From assembly GCF_051380875.1 (NCBI RefSeq), contig NZ_JBNYXW010000003.1:124001-188000 (forward strand): a DNA stretch of 64,000 nt, given 5' to 3'. A program made the translations under genes and the position numbers. How positions within the stretch are numbered: the stretch's first letter is position 1; each line of letters opens with the position of its first letter. The notes under the pieces were generated by a model that saw only the letters and a list, made by a program, of their open reading frames with translations, was not told the origin of the DNA and searched no databases. Source of the stretch: Janthinobacterium sp051380875 (lineage in GTDB: Bacteria; Pseudomonadota; Gammaproteobacteria; Burkholderiales; Burkholderiaceae_D). Positions 24,977 to 33,992 of this stretch are shown here, piece by piece.

Positions 24977-27900
24977 TCACAGTGTCAGTTCCAGCGCTTC
25001 GGCAACCTCGCCCAGCTGCGCCAGCGCACCTTCGAAATCGTATTGTCCCAGCATGCGCTTCAACTGGCGCGCGTGTTCAGCCTGCCCAGCGGCGACCAGC
25101 ACCGGCCCGATGCCATCGAGATGCCTGACCGCCTGCGCGTCATCCTGCAGCAGCAGCTGCGACAGTTCGCGCAAGCCTGCCTCCAGCTGCACCCTGTCCA
25201 CCGGCGCCACGGGCGTCAACATCGCGCCGCCCGGTTCTCCCATGCTGGTGCGCGCCTGCATGGCCAGCACGATCTTCGGCACCAGTTCGCCCAGCGCCAG
25301 GGTGCAGGCGGCCAGCGCCTGCGGCAAGCCATCGTGCGAGCCCAGGCTGAGCAAATATTCGACCCGCGCCGCGCTGTCAGCCAGGCCGCCGGCACCGATA
25401 TTGCCGGCCAAGCCCTTCAAGGTATGTGCTTCGCGGATAGCCGTTTCCAACTGCTGGTTCTCGATGGCGGCGACAATGCGCGGCATGGCGTCGAACTGGG
25501 TTTCCACAAAACGCTCCAACAATTTTCGCATCAAAGCGGCGTTGCCGCCCACGCGGCGCATGGCCTCCACCATTTTCAGGCCGGCGATCGCGGGCAGCTC
25601 CTCTTCCGACTGCGTCTGTGCCATCGCCAGGTGCACGTCCTGCGGCACGGCCGGCGCGATCCAGCGCGCCAGGATAGCGAACAGCTGGGCCACGTCGATC
25701 GGCTTGGCAATGAAATCGTTCATGCCGGCATCCAGGCATTTCTCCTTGTCGCCGACCATGGCGTTGGCCGTCATGGCGATCACGGGCAAATTGGAATAGC
25801 GCGGGTCCTGACGCAGCTTGCGCGTGGCCTGGTAGCCGTCCATCACCGGCATCTGGCAGTCCATCAGCACGCCGTCATAGGCGTTTTCCTCGATTTTCGC
25901 CAGCGCGATGGCGCCATTGCCGGCAATATCGACGCGAATGCCTGCAGCGCTGAGAATGTGCTGAGCCACTTCCTGGTTCACCTCATTATCTTCCACCAGC
26001 AGCAGCCAGGCGCCGCGCAAGGCCCGCCCGTCGTCGCGGTAGCTGCTCTGGCGCTGCGTCTTGCGGCCTTGTCCCGTCACGCCGCCAAATACGAACGCAA
26101 TCTGATCGAGCAGCGTCGAGGCACTGACCGGCTTGGTCAGCACGCCATCGAGCGGCAGCTCGCGCTGGCGCGCCGCCTCAAGCAACGCTTCGCGATGGTA
26201 TGCGGTGACCATGATGCAGGCTGGAACCGCATCGATGCCGGCGGCGGCGCGAATACCTGCCAGGGCATCCAAGCCATTCATGCCCGGCATTCTCCAGTCC
26301 ATCAGCACCAAACCATAGGGACGCCCTTCGGCGCGCGCCTGCGCCACGGCGCCGATGGCCAGCACGCCGCTGTGCACGGCGCGCGCCTCGAAGCCCAGCG
26401 CCGTCAGCATGCTGACGAAGATGTCGCGCGCGCTGGGGTTATCGTCAACCACCAGCACGCGCAGGTCCTTGAACCGCTGCTGCTGATGCTGCAGTTGCGG
26501 CAGGCTGTCGCGCCGCACGGCAGCCAGGCCGAAGCGGGCAGTAAAGAAGAAGGTGCTGCCCACGCCCGCTTCGCTGACCAGGTCGATCTCGCCTTCCATC
26601 ATTTCCACCAGGCGCTTGCTGATGGTCAGCCCCAGGCCCGTGCCGCCATGGTGGCGCGTAGTGGAGGTATCGGCCTGCGTAAACGCCTGGAACAGTTTGC
26701 TGCGCTGGACCGGCGTCAGTCCGATGCCCGTATCGCGCACATCAACGCGCAGCACCGCTGCATGGTCGTTGATCTGCTGCAAACGGATGCTGACGACGAT
26801 CTCGCCCTTGTCCGTGAATTTGATGGCGTTGTTGGTGAGATTGATCAACACCTGGCCAAGGCGCAGCGGGTCGCCCTGCAGCGCATTGGGTACGTTCGGG
26901 GCGATATCGAACAGCAGCTCCAGCCCCTTGTCCTGGGCCCGCATCACGGACAGGTTGGCGATCTGCGCCAGCACGTCTTCCAGAAAAAAATCGACCTTTT
27001 CAAAGGCCATCTTGCCCGCTTCGATCTTCGAGAAATCCAGGATGTCGTCGATGATGGCCAGCAGGTTCTTCGATGCCGACTCCACCTTTTCCAGGTAGTT
27101 GCGCTGGGTCGGCGTCAGCTCGGTCTGCAGCGCCAGGTGGGTCATGCCGATGATGCCATTCATCGGCGTGCGGATCTCGTGCGACATATTGGCCAGGAAA
27201 TCGGACTTCATCTTGGTCGCATCCTCGGCCACCTCGACGGCGTGGCGCAAGTCCTGCTCGACTGCCAGACTGGTACTCATGTTTTTCAGCGCCTGCATCA
27301 ATTCGCCCGTCTCGTCGCGCGACGTCACTTCGATGGCGGAACTAAAATCGCCATTAGCCACGCGCGTGGCGATCGCCACCGCTTCGCCCAGCGGCCGCGT
27401 GATCGAGCGCGCCGACCAGGCAAAGGCCAGCCCGACTAGCAAGGCGGCCAGGCCGATCCCTGCCATCAGCATCAACGAGGTGTCGATGTCAGTGCGTATC
27501 CTGGCCGCGCTATCGCGGATCTGCTGCTGCTGCAGGTCATCGAGCTGGCCCACGTACAGCAGCACTTTTTCCAGCACGGGCAAGGTCTGCGTCTGCATCG
27601 CCTGCTCGACAGCGGCGCCATCTCCCTGCTCGACCAGCGCGAACATGGCCTGCAGCGATGCATAATAGTCGGCACGGGCCTGGTGCATCAGTTCCAGCAA
27701 GCGCCGTTCCCCGGGCCGCGCATCGAGGCCATCGAGGATGCGCACCTGTTCGTCAATGCCTTGCTTGATCGTTTCCAGGCGCGCCTGATTCGCCTGGCGC
27801 AGCGCCAGCTTGTGCTGGATTGGCAGGCTGGCAATGCGCGTGGCCGCCTCGCGCGCCAAGCCATGGATCTTGCTGGTGGCCTTGGCGGCGACCCAGTCGC

Positions 27901-28039
27901 GCTGCAAGATATCGTCGGTCTCGGCGCGGATCGCATAGATGCGGCTGCCCGACAGCACGATGACGACCAGCATCAGTCCAATCAGAATGGCATAACCCGC
28001 GTTGATGCGCACGCCGATCCGGATATCCCTGAAACGCAT
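24977..28039 (-). CDS. Hybrid sensor histidine kinase with two receivers and Hpt (BarA-like architecture)
   Basis: A 1020-residue inner-membrane kinase. Order: TM1 (about 11-35), periplasmic four-helix sensor (about 36-185), TM2 (about 187-212), HAMP, HisKA with MSHEIRTPMNG (phospho-His near residue 287), HATPase with LINLTNNAIKF, DTGIGL and GGTGLGLTIS, receiver 1 (LVVDDNPSAR; LVLMDWRMPGMNG), receiver 2 (LLVEDNEVNQ; VLMDCQMPVMDG), and a C-terminal Hpt domain with AHTLKGLAGNIG (about residue 870). A full four-step phosphorelay can run in one chain and hand off to the HD-GYP regulator downstream. The stimulus is unknown; the sensor resembles a 4-helix MCP-type domain. Confidence 0.93.
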   Translation of the reverse strand: MRFRDIRIGVRINAGYAILIGLMLVVIVLSGSRIYAIRAETDDILQRDWVAAKATSKIHGLAREAATRIASLPIQHKLALRQANQARLETIKQGIDEQVRILDGLDARPGERRLLELMHQARADYYASLQAMFALVEQGDGAAVEQAMQTQTLPVLEKVLLYVGQLDDLQQQQIRDSAARIRTDIDTSLMLMAGIGLAALLVGLAFAWSARSITRPLGEAVAIATRVANGDFSSAIEVTSRDETGELMQALKNMSTSLAVEQDLRHAVEVAEDATKMKSDFLANMSHEIRTPMNGIIGMTHLALQTELTPTQRNYLEKVESASKNLLAIIDDILDFSKIEAGKMAFEKVDFFLEDVLAQIANLSVMRAQDKGLELLFDIAPNVPNALQGDPLRLGQVLINLTNNAIKFTDKGEIVVSIRLQQINDHAAVLRVDVRDTGIGLTPVQRSKLFQAFTQADTSTTRHHGGTGLGLTISKRLVEMMEGEIDLVSEAGVGSTFFFTARFGLAAVRRDSLPQLQHQQQRFKDLRVLVVDDNPSARDIFVSMLTALGFEARAVHSGVLAIGAVAQARAEGRPYGLVLMDWRMPGMNGLDALAGIRAAAGIDAVPACIMVTAYHREALLEAARQRELPLDGVLTKPVSASTLLDQIAFVFGGVTGQGRKTQRQSSYRDDGRALRGAWLLLVEDNEVNQEVAQHILSAAGIRVDIAGNGAIALAKIEENAYDGVLMDCQMPVMDGYQATRKLRQDPRYSNLPVIAMTANAMVGDKEKCLDAGMNDFIAKPIDVAQLFAILARWIAPAVPQDVHLAMAQTQSEEELPAIAGLKMVEAMRRVGGNAALMRKLLERFVETQFDAMPRIVAAIENQQLETAIREAHTLKGLAGNIGAGGLADSAARVEYLLSLGSHDGLPQALAACTLALGELVPKIVLAMQARTSMGEPGGAMLTPVAPVDRVQLEAGLRELSQLLLQDDAQAVRHLDGIGPVLVAAGQAEHARQLKRMLGQYDFEGALAQLGEVAEALELTL

Positions 28040-28133
28040 GACATTCCCGTCAGAAATTCTTAAAAAACGCAGTCTGACCGTATTCCCCTACAGATTGCAA
28101 GGTTTATTGCGAAACAATTGCGCGCCGATACGC

Positions 28134-28337
28134 TTATTTGGCCGAAGTTGGGGCTTTTCCGTCGCTGCCGAGGCTGGCGATGTGGGTTTGCAGGCAGGCC
28201 GGGCACCAGCATGCGGTTGCCGTGTTGCCAGGCATGGGGACGGCCGGCGGCAGAGTCGTGCACCAGCACGGTTCGCTGGCATGCGGGTCAAGCTGGCCAC
28301 ACTGGAACGTGGCGCCGCAGAGGCTACATTGGCTCAT
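28134..28337 (-). CDS. Cysteine-rich CWC family protein
   Basis: A 67-residue protein. MSQCSLCGATFQCG, then EPCWCTTLPPAVP and ATACWCPACLQTHI give the C-x2-C / C-W-C / C-x-C-x2-C layout that defines the CWC family, probably metal-binding. Function unknown. The ATG at 28337 is chosen by family start; it has no strong ribosome site. It lies 95 bases from the hybrid kinase start and is divergent from argB. Confidence 0.72.
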   Translation of the reverse strand: MSQCSLCGATFQCGQLDPHASEPCWCTTLPPAVPMPGNTATACWCPACLQTHIASLGSDGKAPTSAK

Positions 28338-28474
28338 GGCTATGTGTGAATTGGCAAGTGTGTGACACGCGACAGTAGGGTGTGACGCACATGTAACTGG
28401 CAGTAAAAGGGCTGGCTGGGACACATATCAGGCCAGACTATAGGATCATCAGGAAAAATACAACAAGATCGCCC

Positions 28475-28480
28475 TATAAT
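28475..28480 (+). promoter_or_regulatory. Perfect -10 hexamer upstream of argB
   Basis: TATAAT at 28475-28480 is 58 bases before the argB ATG. The base composition at the -35 position is A-rich but not close to TTGACA, so only the -10 is claimed. Confidence 0.4.
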
Positions 28481-28538
28481 GCCTCCAAGATTTTCGTCTT
28501 CCCTGTAAAATCTCACAAATCAATTTTCCGGACTCGCC

Positions 28539-29462
28539 ATGAATCAACTAGCTAACTTGAACCTGGACACGAATGACGACTTGACGGCGGTGTCGCCGCA
28601 AATCAAGGCGCAGATTCTGGCCGAGGCCCTGCCATACATTCGCAATTTCCATGGCAAAACCATCGTCATCAAATACGGTGGCAATGCCATGACGGACGAA
28701 CGCCTGAAGCACGGCTTCGCGCGCGACGTCATTCTGCTCAAGCTGGTCGGCATGAACCCCGTCGTGGTCCACGGCGGCGGCCCGCAAATCGACAACGCGC
28801 TGAAAAAAATCGGCAAGCAAGGCACCTTCGTGCAGGGCATGCGCATCACCGATGAAGAAACCATGGAAGTGGTGGAGTGGGTGCTGGGCGGCGAAGTCCA
28901 GCAAGACATCGTCATGCTGATCAACCATTACGGCGGCCAGGCTGTCGGTCTGACGGGCAAGGATGGCGGCTTGATCCGTGCGCGCAAGATGCAGATGCCG
29001 GACCGCGAACATCCGGGCGAGTTCCTCGACATCGGTTTTGTCGGCGAGATCGACGCGATCAACCCGGCTGTCGTCAAGGCGCTGCAGGACGATGCCTTCA
29101 TTCCCATCATCTCGCCGATCGGTTTCGGCCAGGATGGCCAGGCCTACAACATCAACGCCGATGTCGTGGCGGGCAAGATCGCGGAAATCCTGAAAGCGGA
29201 AAAGCTGATCATGATGACCAACATCGCTGGCGTCCAGGACAAGCAGGGCAACCTGGTGACCGACCTGTCGGCGCGCGAAATCGATGAAATGTTCGCCGAT
29301 GGCACGATCTCGGGCGGCATGCTGCCAAAAATCTCGTCGGCGCTCGACGCTGCCAAGTCCGGCGTGAACACGGTACACATCATCGATGGCCGCATCGAAC
29401 ACTCATTATTGCTGGAAGTGTTGACCGAGCAGGCTTTTGGTACTATGATCCGTTCGCACTAA
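28539..29462 (+). CDS. argB: Acetylglutamate kinase
   Basis: A 307-residue cytoplasmic enzyme catalysing ATP-dependent phosphorylation of N-acetyl-L-glutamate, step two of arginine synthesis. Landmarks are KTIVIKYGGNAM (phosphate-binding Lys and Gly-Gly), VVVHGGGPQIDNALKKIG, the LTGKDGGLIRARKM segment and YNINADVVAGKIAEIL. The N-terminal extension of about 25 residues before KAQILAEALPYIRNF fits the long, arginine-inhibited class. A terminator and tRNA-Thr follow. Confidence 0.95.
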   Translation: MNQLANLNLDTNDDLTAVSPQIKAQILAEALPYIRNFHGKTIVIKYGGNAMTDERLKHGFARDVILLKLVGMNPVVVHGGGPQIDNALKKIGKQGTFVQGMRITDEETMEVVEWVLGGEVQQDIVMLINHYGGQAVGLTGKDGGLIRARKMQMPDREHPGEFLDIGFVGEIDAINPAVVKALQDDAFIPIISPIGFGQDGQAYNINADVVAGKIAEILKAEKLIMMTNIAGVQDKQGNLVTDLSAREIDEMFADGTISGGMLPKISSALDAAKSGVNTVHIIDGRIEHSLLLEVLTEQAFGTMIRSH

Positions 29463-29493
29463 AAAAATCGCAAGCATCACAGCGAGTAGTTTG

Positions 29494-29526
29494 GCGGCGC
29501 AGATAACCAGGCGCCGCTTTTATTTT
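29494..29526 (+). terminator. argB terminator
   Basis: GCGGCGC (29494-29500) pairs with GCGCCGC (29511-29517) and TTTTATTTT follows. It ends immediately before the tRNA gene, separating it from argB. Confidence 0.75.
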
Positions 29527-29601
<75 letters not shown>

Positions 29602-29627
29602 TCGACTTATCCCCGTATCTGAAAAAT

Positions 29628-29708
29628 GTCCATGGCTGCGTTGCCTCGCCTCGCCGACCATTCGTACTGTCTTCGGCTCGGCGCCTTGCCCTGAACACTT
29701 TCCATCTA
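29628..29708. repeat. Candidate dispersed intergenic repeat downstream of the tRNA
   Basis: The block from TGTCCATGGCTGCG to about AACACTTTCC has two GC-rich half-sites in opposite orientation (CGCCTCGCCGAC and GGCTCGGCGCC) around a central TTCGTACTGTC. It codes for nothing. It resembles short palindromic repeats I have seen scattered between genes in Oxalobacteraceae genomes, but I cannot count copies here; only this one is in the window. Confidence 0.3.
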
Positions 29709-29744
29709 CTTTGCCGCCGTTTCTTGCGCGGCTAAGCCACCGGT

Positions 29745-30680
29745 TCAATACACCCGCTCGACCGTCAGCCCGCGTTTGCGCAATAAGTCCGGTACGCTTT
29801 TCTCGCCCACCAGATGCAGCACGCCGATCGCCGCCAGGCTGTTCTTTTCGCGCGCCAGCAATTTGGCGATGCCGTCAGCCAGCGCCGGATTGCGTCCGTC
29901 GAGCAGCACCTTTTGCACAAACTGCGCGGCAAACGACGGGTCCTGCGCCGCTTTCGCCGCCAGCCTGTCGAACGCTTGCGCATCGGCCGTGCGCCAGGCC
30001 TGGGCGATCTCGCGCGCTTCCTGGCCCTGCTCCTGGTCTTCGATCGAAGCCACGCCGTCTTCCAGGAAGCGACACTCGTCAGCCGGCGTCATTGCACCGA
30101 ACAGCGCCATCTGGCTTTCCATCGATTCGAGTTCCACCACGGGGATCTTGCGCGCCTTGGCCTGCTGCGACAGGTAATTATCGACGGCCAGCTCGGAGCG
30201 GTAGCCCAGCGTGGCAAATTCGCCGATGGCCAGCATGCTGGCCAGCATCCACGGCTTCATTGGCGCCATCGCTTCAAGTGGTATGCCGTATTTTTGCAAC
30301 AGCGGCGCCAAACGCGGCGCCAGGGTCTGGCGGCAATCAGAGGGAACCTCGCTACCCGGCGCCTCCATGCCGTATTTCAGCACAGCGCTGACGGCGGCGC
30401 GCGGATCGACGCCGGGATCGATCTCCAGCGCCAGCGCGCCTGCACCTTCCAATGCCTGCGTCACCGTCGGCTCGAGCGGATAGAAATCGGGCGCGCCAAC
30501 ATGGATGGTGCCAAACAGATACAGGGTGTGGCTGGCATCGTGCACCTTGAACAGGGCGCCCCGGTTTTGTGCTACGGGCGGTGCTTCGGCGCGGGTAACC
30601 TGCAACGGCAGCAAGAATAATCCGCAAAACATCACTATAATCTGGCGTCGCATGGTTTTCCTGATTGTTGAATTTTTCAT
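29745..30680 (-). CDS. TraB/GumN family protein
   Basis: A 311-residue protein with a signal-like N-terminus; MRRQIIVMFCGLFLLPLQVT starts at residue 10, so the ATG at 30653 is a plausible alternative start and cleavage is near TRAEA. The family hallmarks are LYLFGTIHVGAPDFYPL near the N-terminus (Gly-x-x-His) and LAAIGVLHLVGEKSVPDLL with KRGLTVERV at the C-terminus, the paired motifs of TraB/Tiki-type putative metalloproteases. The substrate is unknown. Exported location inferred from the leader. Confidence 0.85.
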   Translation of the reverse strand: MKNSTIRKTMRRQIIVMFCGLFLLPLQVTRAEAPPVAQNRGALFKVHDASHTLYLFGTIHVGAPDFYPLEPTVTQALEGAGALALEIDPGVDPRAAVSAVLKYGMEAPGSEVPSDCRQTLAPRLAPLLQKYGIPLEAMAPMKPWMLASMLAIGEFATLGYRSELAVDNYLSQQAKARKIPVVELESMESQMALFGAMTPADECRFLEDGVASIEDQEQGQEAREIAQAWRTADAQAFDRLAAKAAQDPSFAAQFVQKVLLDGRNPALADGIAKLLAREKNSLAAIGVLHLVGEKSVPDLLRKRGLTVERVY

Positions 30681-30710
30681 CTTATCTTATCTTAGCTAGC
30701 AAAGACTCTT

Positions 30711-31445
30711 GTGCCTGTGTCCCCTATTAACCGCTCGTCGCCGGTCTGGTTGTTTGACCTCGACAACACGCTGCACAATGCTTCGCACGCCATCTTCCCC
30801 ACCATCACGGCTAATATGAACACGTATATTGCCCGCGTGCTGGGCGACGGCGTGACGCCGGCCAATGACGTTATCGTCAATGCGGCGCGCGCGGCCTACT
30901 GGCACCGCTATGGCGCGACCTTGCTGGGCATGGTCAAGCACCACCAGGTGCAAGCTGCGCATTTTTTGCACGAGACGCACACCTTTGACGATTTGCGGGC
31001 AATGATACGCGCCGAACGGGGATTGGGTGCTTTACTCAAACGCCTGCCTGGCCGTAAAATTTTACTCACCAACGCGCCGCTGCGCTATTCGAGCGACGTG
31101 ATGCGCCACCTGGGCTTGCGCCAGCATTTTTCGCAGCACATCGCCATCGAAGCGATGCATGTGCACCGCCAGCTGCGGCCCAAGCCATCGACCCTGATGC
31201 TGCGCAAATTACTGCGCAAGCACCAGATTCGGCCAAGCCGTTGCATCCTGGTGGAAGATACCCTGGCCAACCTGAAGGGCGCAAAAAGACTGGGCTTGCG
31301 CACGGCCTGGGTCACCCAATACCTGAAAATGGCCGATCCGATCGGCGTAGCAAAGTTGCCCAAGGCGTTAAATCGCCCCGCTTACGTCGATGTCAAAGTA
31401 AAATCTGTCCGGCATTTGGCACGCCGCCTTCACCGCCTGCGTTGA
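30711..31445 (+). CDS. Pyrimidine 5'-nucleotidase (HAD superfamily, SDT1/Phm8-like)
   Basis: A 244-residue HAD hydrolase that should dephosphorylate UMP/CMP-type nucleotides. Motif I is VWLFDLDNTLHNASHAIFP (two Asp), motif II is KILLTNAP, the Lys region is LRPKPSTLMLRKLL, and motif III/IV is CILVEDTLANLKGAKRLG. No ATG lies upstream of motif I, so translation must start at GTG (30711 or 30717) or another non-ATG codon; no strong ribosome site is visible. The argB-nucleotidase-slmA order is usual in betaproteobacteria. Confidence 0.87.
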   Translation: MPVSPINRSSPVWLFDLDNTLHNASHAIFPTITANMNTYIARVLGDGVTPANDVIVNAARAAYWHRYGATLLGMVKHHQVQAAHFLHETHTFDDLRAMIRAERGLGALLKRLPGRKILLTNAPLRYSSDVMRHLGLRQHFSQHIAIEAMHVHRQLRPKPSTLMLRKLLRKHQIRPSRCILVEDTLANLKGAKRLGLRTAWVTQYLKMADPIGVAKLPKALNRPAYVDVKVKSVRHLARRLHRLR

Positions 31446-31484
31446 AAGGGAACTCCTGGGCCTTCGGTTGACACCGGAAGCCGG

Positions 31485-31502
31485 ACCGCTAGCGGCGGTT
31501 TT
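31485..31502 (+). terminator. Weak candidate terminator after the nucleotidase gene
   Basis: ACCGC (31485-31489) pairs with GCGGT (31495-31499) and TTTT ends at 31502. The stem is only five bases. Confidence 0.25.
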
Positions 31503-31547
31503 GGCACTCCCCATCAAGGCAGCATTTTTTTAACGACAAGAGAAAAT

Positions 31548-32123
31548 ATGGCAAGCACACCGCCGGGCCAACGCAGGCTACAAATTCTTCAGGCCCTCGC
31601 CGCAATGCTGGAGCAGCCGAAAGGCGAAAAGATCACCACTGCCGCACTGGCTGCCAGACTGGCCGTATCGGAAGCGGCCCTGTACCGCCATTTCGCCAGC
31701 AAGGCGCAAATGTTCGAGGGGCTGATCGAGTTCATCGAGTCGAGCGTCTTCGGCCTGATCAACCAGATCGCGGAGAAGCACAGCGACGGCATGACGCAAA
31801 CGCGCGACATTATCGGCATGCTGCTCAATTTCGCCATCAGCAACCCGGGCATGACGCGCGTGCTGATCGGCGACGCGCTGGTGAATGAAGACGAGCGCCT
31901 GCAAGTACGCATGAACCAGTTCTACGACCGCGTGGAACTGGCACTCAAGCAGGCCTTGCGCGTGGCCGCCACCGAAGGCCACGGCAAGGAAAGCGAAGTG
32001 GCGGCGCGTGCTACCCTGATCGTCAGCTTCGTCATCGGACGCTGGCACCGCTACGCCAAGAGCGGCTTCAAGATCAATCCATCCCAGGAAGCGGCGCTGC
32101 AAATCGCCATGCTGTTGGGATAA
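31548..32123 (+). CDS. slmA: Nucleoid occlusion factor SlmA (TetR-like)
   Basis: A 191-residue DNA-binding protein that blocks FtsZ ring assembly over the nucleoid. The N-terminal TetR helix-turn-helix is ITTAALAARLAVSEAALYRHFASK (about 30-53), followed by SlmA-specific FIESSVFGLINQIAEKH and LLNFAISNPGMTRVLIGDALVNEDERLQ, which bind FtsZ. The C-terminus VSFVIGRWHRYAKSGFK is also characteristic. GACAAGAGAAAAT precedes the ATG. pabBC follows 21 bases later. Confidence 0.93.
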   Translation: MASTPPGQRRLQILQALAAMLEQPKGEKITTAALAARLAVSEAALYRHFASKAQMFEGLIEFIESSVFGLINQIAEKHSDGMTQTRDIIGMLLNFAISNPGMTRVLIGDALVNEDERLQVRMNQFYDRVELALKQALRVAATEGHGKESEVAARATLIVSFVIGRWHRYAKSGFKINPSQEAALQIAMLLG

Positions 32124-32144
32124 ATCACTGCCGTAGCTGTCCCC

Positions 32145-33992
32145 ATGCACACCGACTGTTTCGCCCTGCTCGACGACGCCAGCACACCCGGCGCCGGTTC
32201 GCGCCTGTACACGGGCCTGGCGGCGGTGTTGCGCTGCACCGAGGGCAGCGAGTGGCCAGCCTTGCTCGAAGGGCTGCAAGAGGCCTTACAGCGCGGCCAG
32301 TACGCCGTCAGCGTATGCAGCTACGAACTCGGTGCGCACTTGCTGGCCATGCCGCCGCGCACGGCCAGCACCGACGCGCCGCCGCTGGCGCAAATTCTCG
32401 TCTTTGAACACTGCCGGCAGTTGTCGCAGGAAGACGTGGCGCAGTGGCTGGCCGCGAATGCACCTGCGCCGGCTACCGGGGCACCGGCCGGCGTGGCCGG
32501 CATCCGCGCGAATGTCGGCCAGGCGCAATTTACGCAGGCATTGCAGCGCATCCACGACTACATCGTGGCTGGCGACACCTACCAGGTCAACTACACTTAT
32601 CGTTTGCGCTTCGACGCCTTCGGCTCGCCCCTGGCGCTGTACGCGCGGCTGCGCGCACGCCAGCCGGTGCCGTATGGCGCGCTGGTGATGCTGCCCGATG
32701 GCGGCGCCCTGCTGTCGCTGTCGCCCGAGCTGTTCGTGCGCCATGCGCAAGGCGAGCTGACGGCGCGGCCCATGAAAGGCACGGCGCCGGCCGCCCCTGC
32801 CGGACAGGTGGAAGAGAACGCGCGCCGCGCCAGCGCCCTGGCAAATGACCCAAAAAACCGCGCGGAAAACCTGATGATCGTCGACCTGCTGCGCAACGAC
32901 ATCGGCCGCATCGCCGTCACCGGCACCGTCACGGTGCCAGCGCTGTTCCAGGTGACGCGCTACAGCAGCGTGCTGCAAATGACGTCCACCGTGCAGGCGC
33001 GCCTGCGCGATGACGCCAGCCTGGCCGAGATCTTCCAGGCACTGTACCCGTGCGGCTCGATCACGGGCGCGCCGAAACGCCGCACCATGGAGATCATCGC
33101 CGAACTGGAGCCGGCACCGCGCGGCATCTACACGGGCGCCATCGGCTGGTTCGATCCACCGGCAGCAGGCGCCAGCCACGCTGTGGGCGACTTTTGCATG
33201 TCCGTGCCGATCCGCACCCTGGCCCTGCAGCCGCCTGCGGACGGCACCAGTGGCATACGGCGCGGCGAGATGGGCGTGGGCGCCGGCATCGTGCTCGACA
33301 GCGATCCACAAGATGAATTTGCGGAATGCCAGCTCAAGGCGCGCTTCCTGACGGGGTTGACGAACGACTTCGAGCTGTTTGAAACCCTGCATGCCAGCCG
33401 TGCCGATGGCTGCCGCCAGCAAGAGCGCCACCTGGCGCGCCTGGCCGCTTCCAGCGCCTACTTTGGTTTTACCTGGGATGAAAGCGCTGCCCGCGCCGCT
33501 TTGTTGGCAGCATGCACGACGCGCCCTGACGACCTGCCATTCCGCCTGCGCCTGGCGCTGGTGCTGGAAGGCCGGTTCAGCGTGCAAAGCGGCACCCTGA
33601 CAGCCTTGCCGGAGACGGTGAAAATCATGCTGGCGTCCGACACCACGGCGGCAGACGACCTGTTCCTGCGCCACAAGAGCAGCGTGCGCACGCGCTACGA
33701 TGCCGCCTGGCGCGCGGCCGAGGCGCAAGGCGGCTTCGACATGCTGTTCTTTAACGAACGGGGCGAACTGACGGAAGGTGGGCGCAGCAATGTATTCGTC
33801 CAGCTGGACGGCCGCTGGCATACGCCGCCGCTCTCCTGCGGCCTGCTGCCCGGCGTGCAGCGTGCCGCCATGCTGGCCGATCCCGCGTGGGATGCACAGG
33901 AAACCATCATCACACGCGCCATGCTGGCGCAAGCGCAAACCATTGTCGTGTGCAATGCACTGCGCGGCGCGATAGCGGCCGTGCTTATTTAA
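32145..33992 (+). CDS. pabBC: Fused aminodeoxychorismate synthase component I and aminodeoxychorismate lyase
   Basis: A 615-residue bifunctional folate enzyme making 4-aminobenzoate from chorismate (with a separate glutaminase PabA). The PabB part (about 1-350) holds the chorismate-binding core: YTYRLRF, AENLMIVDLLRNDIGRI, PCGSITGAPKRRTMEII and GIYTGAIGWF. The PabC part (about 365-615) is a PLP fold-type IV lyase with LFETLHASRADG, HKSSVRTRYDAAW (PLP Lys) and FFNERGELTEGGRSNVFV. The usual dipeptide PIKGT near the PabB core is PMKGT here. The last four bases (TTAA) are shared with the stop codon of the convergent DUF1428 gene. Confidence 0.93.
   Translation: MHTDCFALLDDASTPGAGSRLYTGLAAVLRCTEGSEWPALLEGLQEALQRGQYAVSVCSYELGAHLLAMPPRTASTDAPPLAQILVFEHCRQLSQEDVAQWLAANAPAPATGAPAGVAGIRANVGQAQFTQALQRIHDYIVAGDTYQVNYTYRLRFDAFGSPLALYARLRARQPVPYGALVMLPDGGALLSLSPELFVRHAQGELTARPMKGTAPAAPAGQVEENARRASALANDPKNRAENLMIVDLLRNDIGRIAVTGTVTVPALFQVTRYSSVLQMTSTVQARLRDDASLAEIFQALYPCGSITGAPKRRTMEIIAELEPAPRGIYTGAIGWFDPPAAGASHAVGDFCMSVPIRTLALQPPADGTSGIRRGEMGVGAGIVLDSDPQDEFAECQLKARFLTGLTNDFELFETLHASRADGCRQQERHLARLAASSAYFGFTWDESAARAALLAACTTRPDDLPFRLRLALVLEGRFSVQSGTLTALPETVKIMLASDTTAADDLFLRHKSSVRTRYDAAWRAAEAQGGFDMLFFNERGELTEGGRSNVFVQLDGRWHTPPLSCGLLPGVQRAAMLADPAWDAQETIITRAMLAQAQTIVVCNALRGAIAAVLI

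Noticed and set aside
24890..27439. 849-codon open frame on the plus strand
   Set aside because: It is antisense to the hybrid histidine kinase, whose domains are unmistakable. The antisense protein is rich in Arg, His, Gln and Ala with no recognisable motif, which is what a high-GC shadow frame gives.
28060..28133. Small gene between the hybrid kinase and the CWC gene
   Set aside because: The gap is short, AT-rich in part, and the open frames lack ribosome sites; it reads as a leader region.
29602..29744. Integration site at the 3' end of tRNA-Thr
   Set aside because: There is no integrase, no duplicated tRNA end and no phage-like genes downstream; the next gene is an ordinary traB/gumN homologue.
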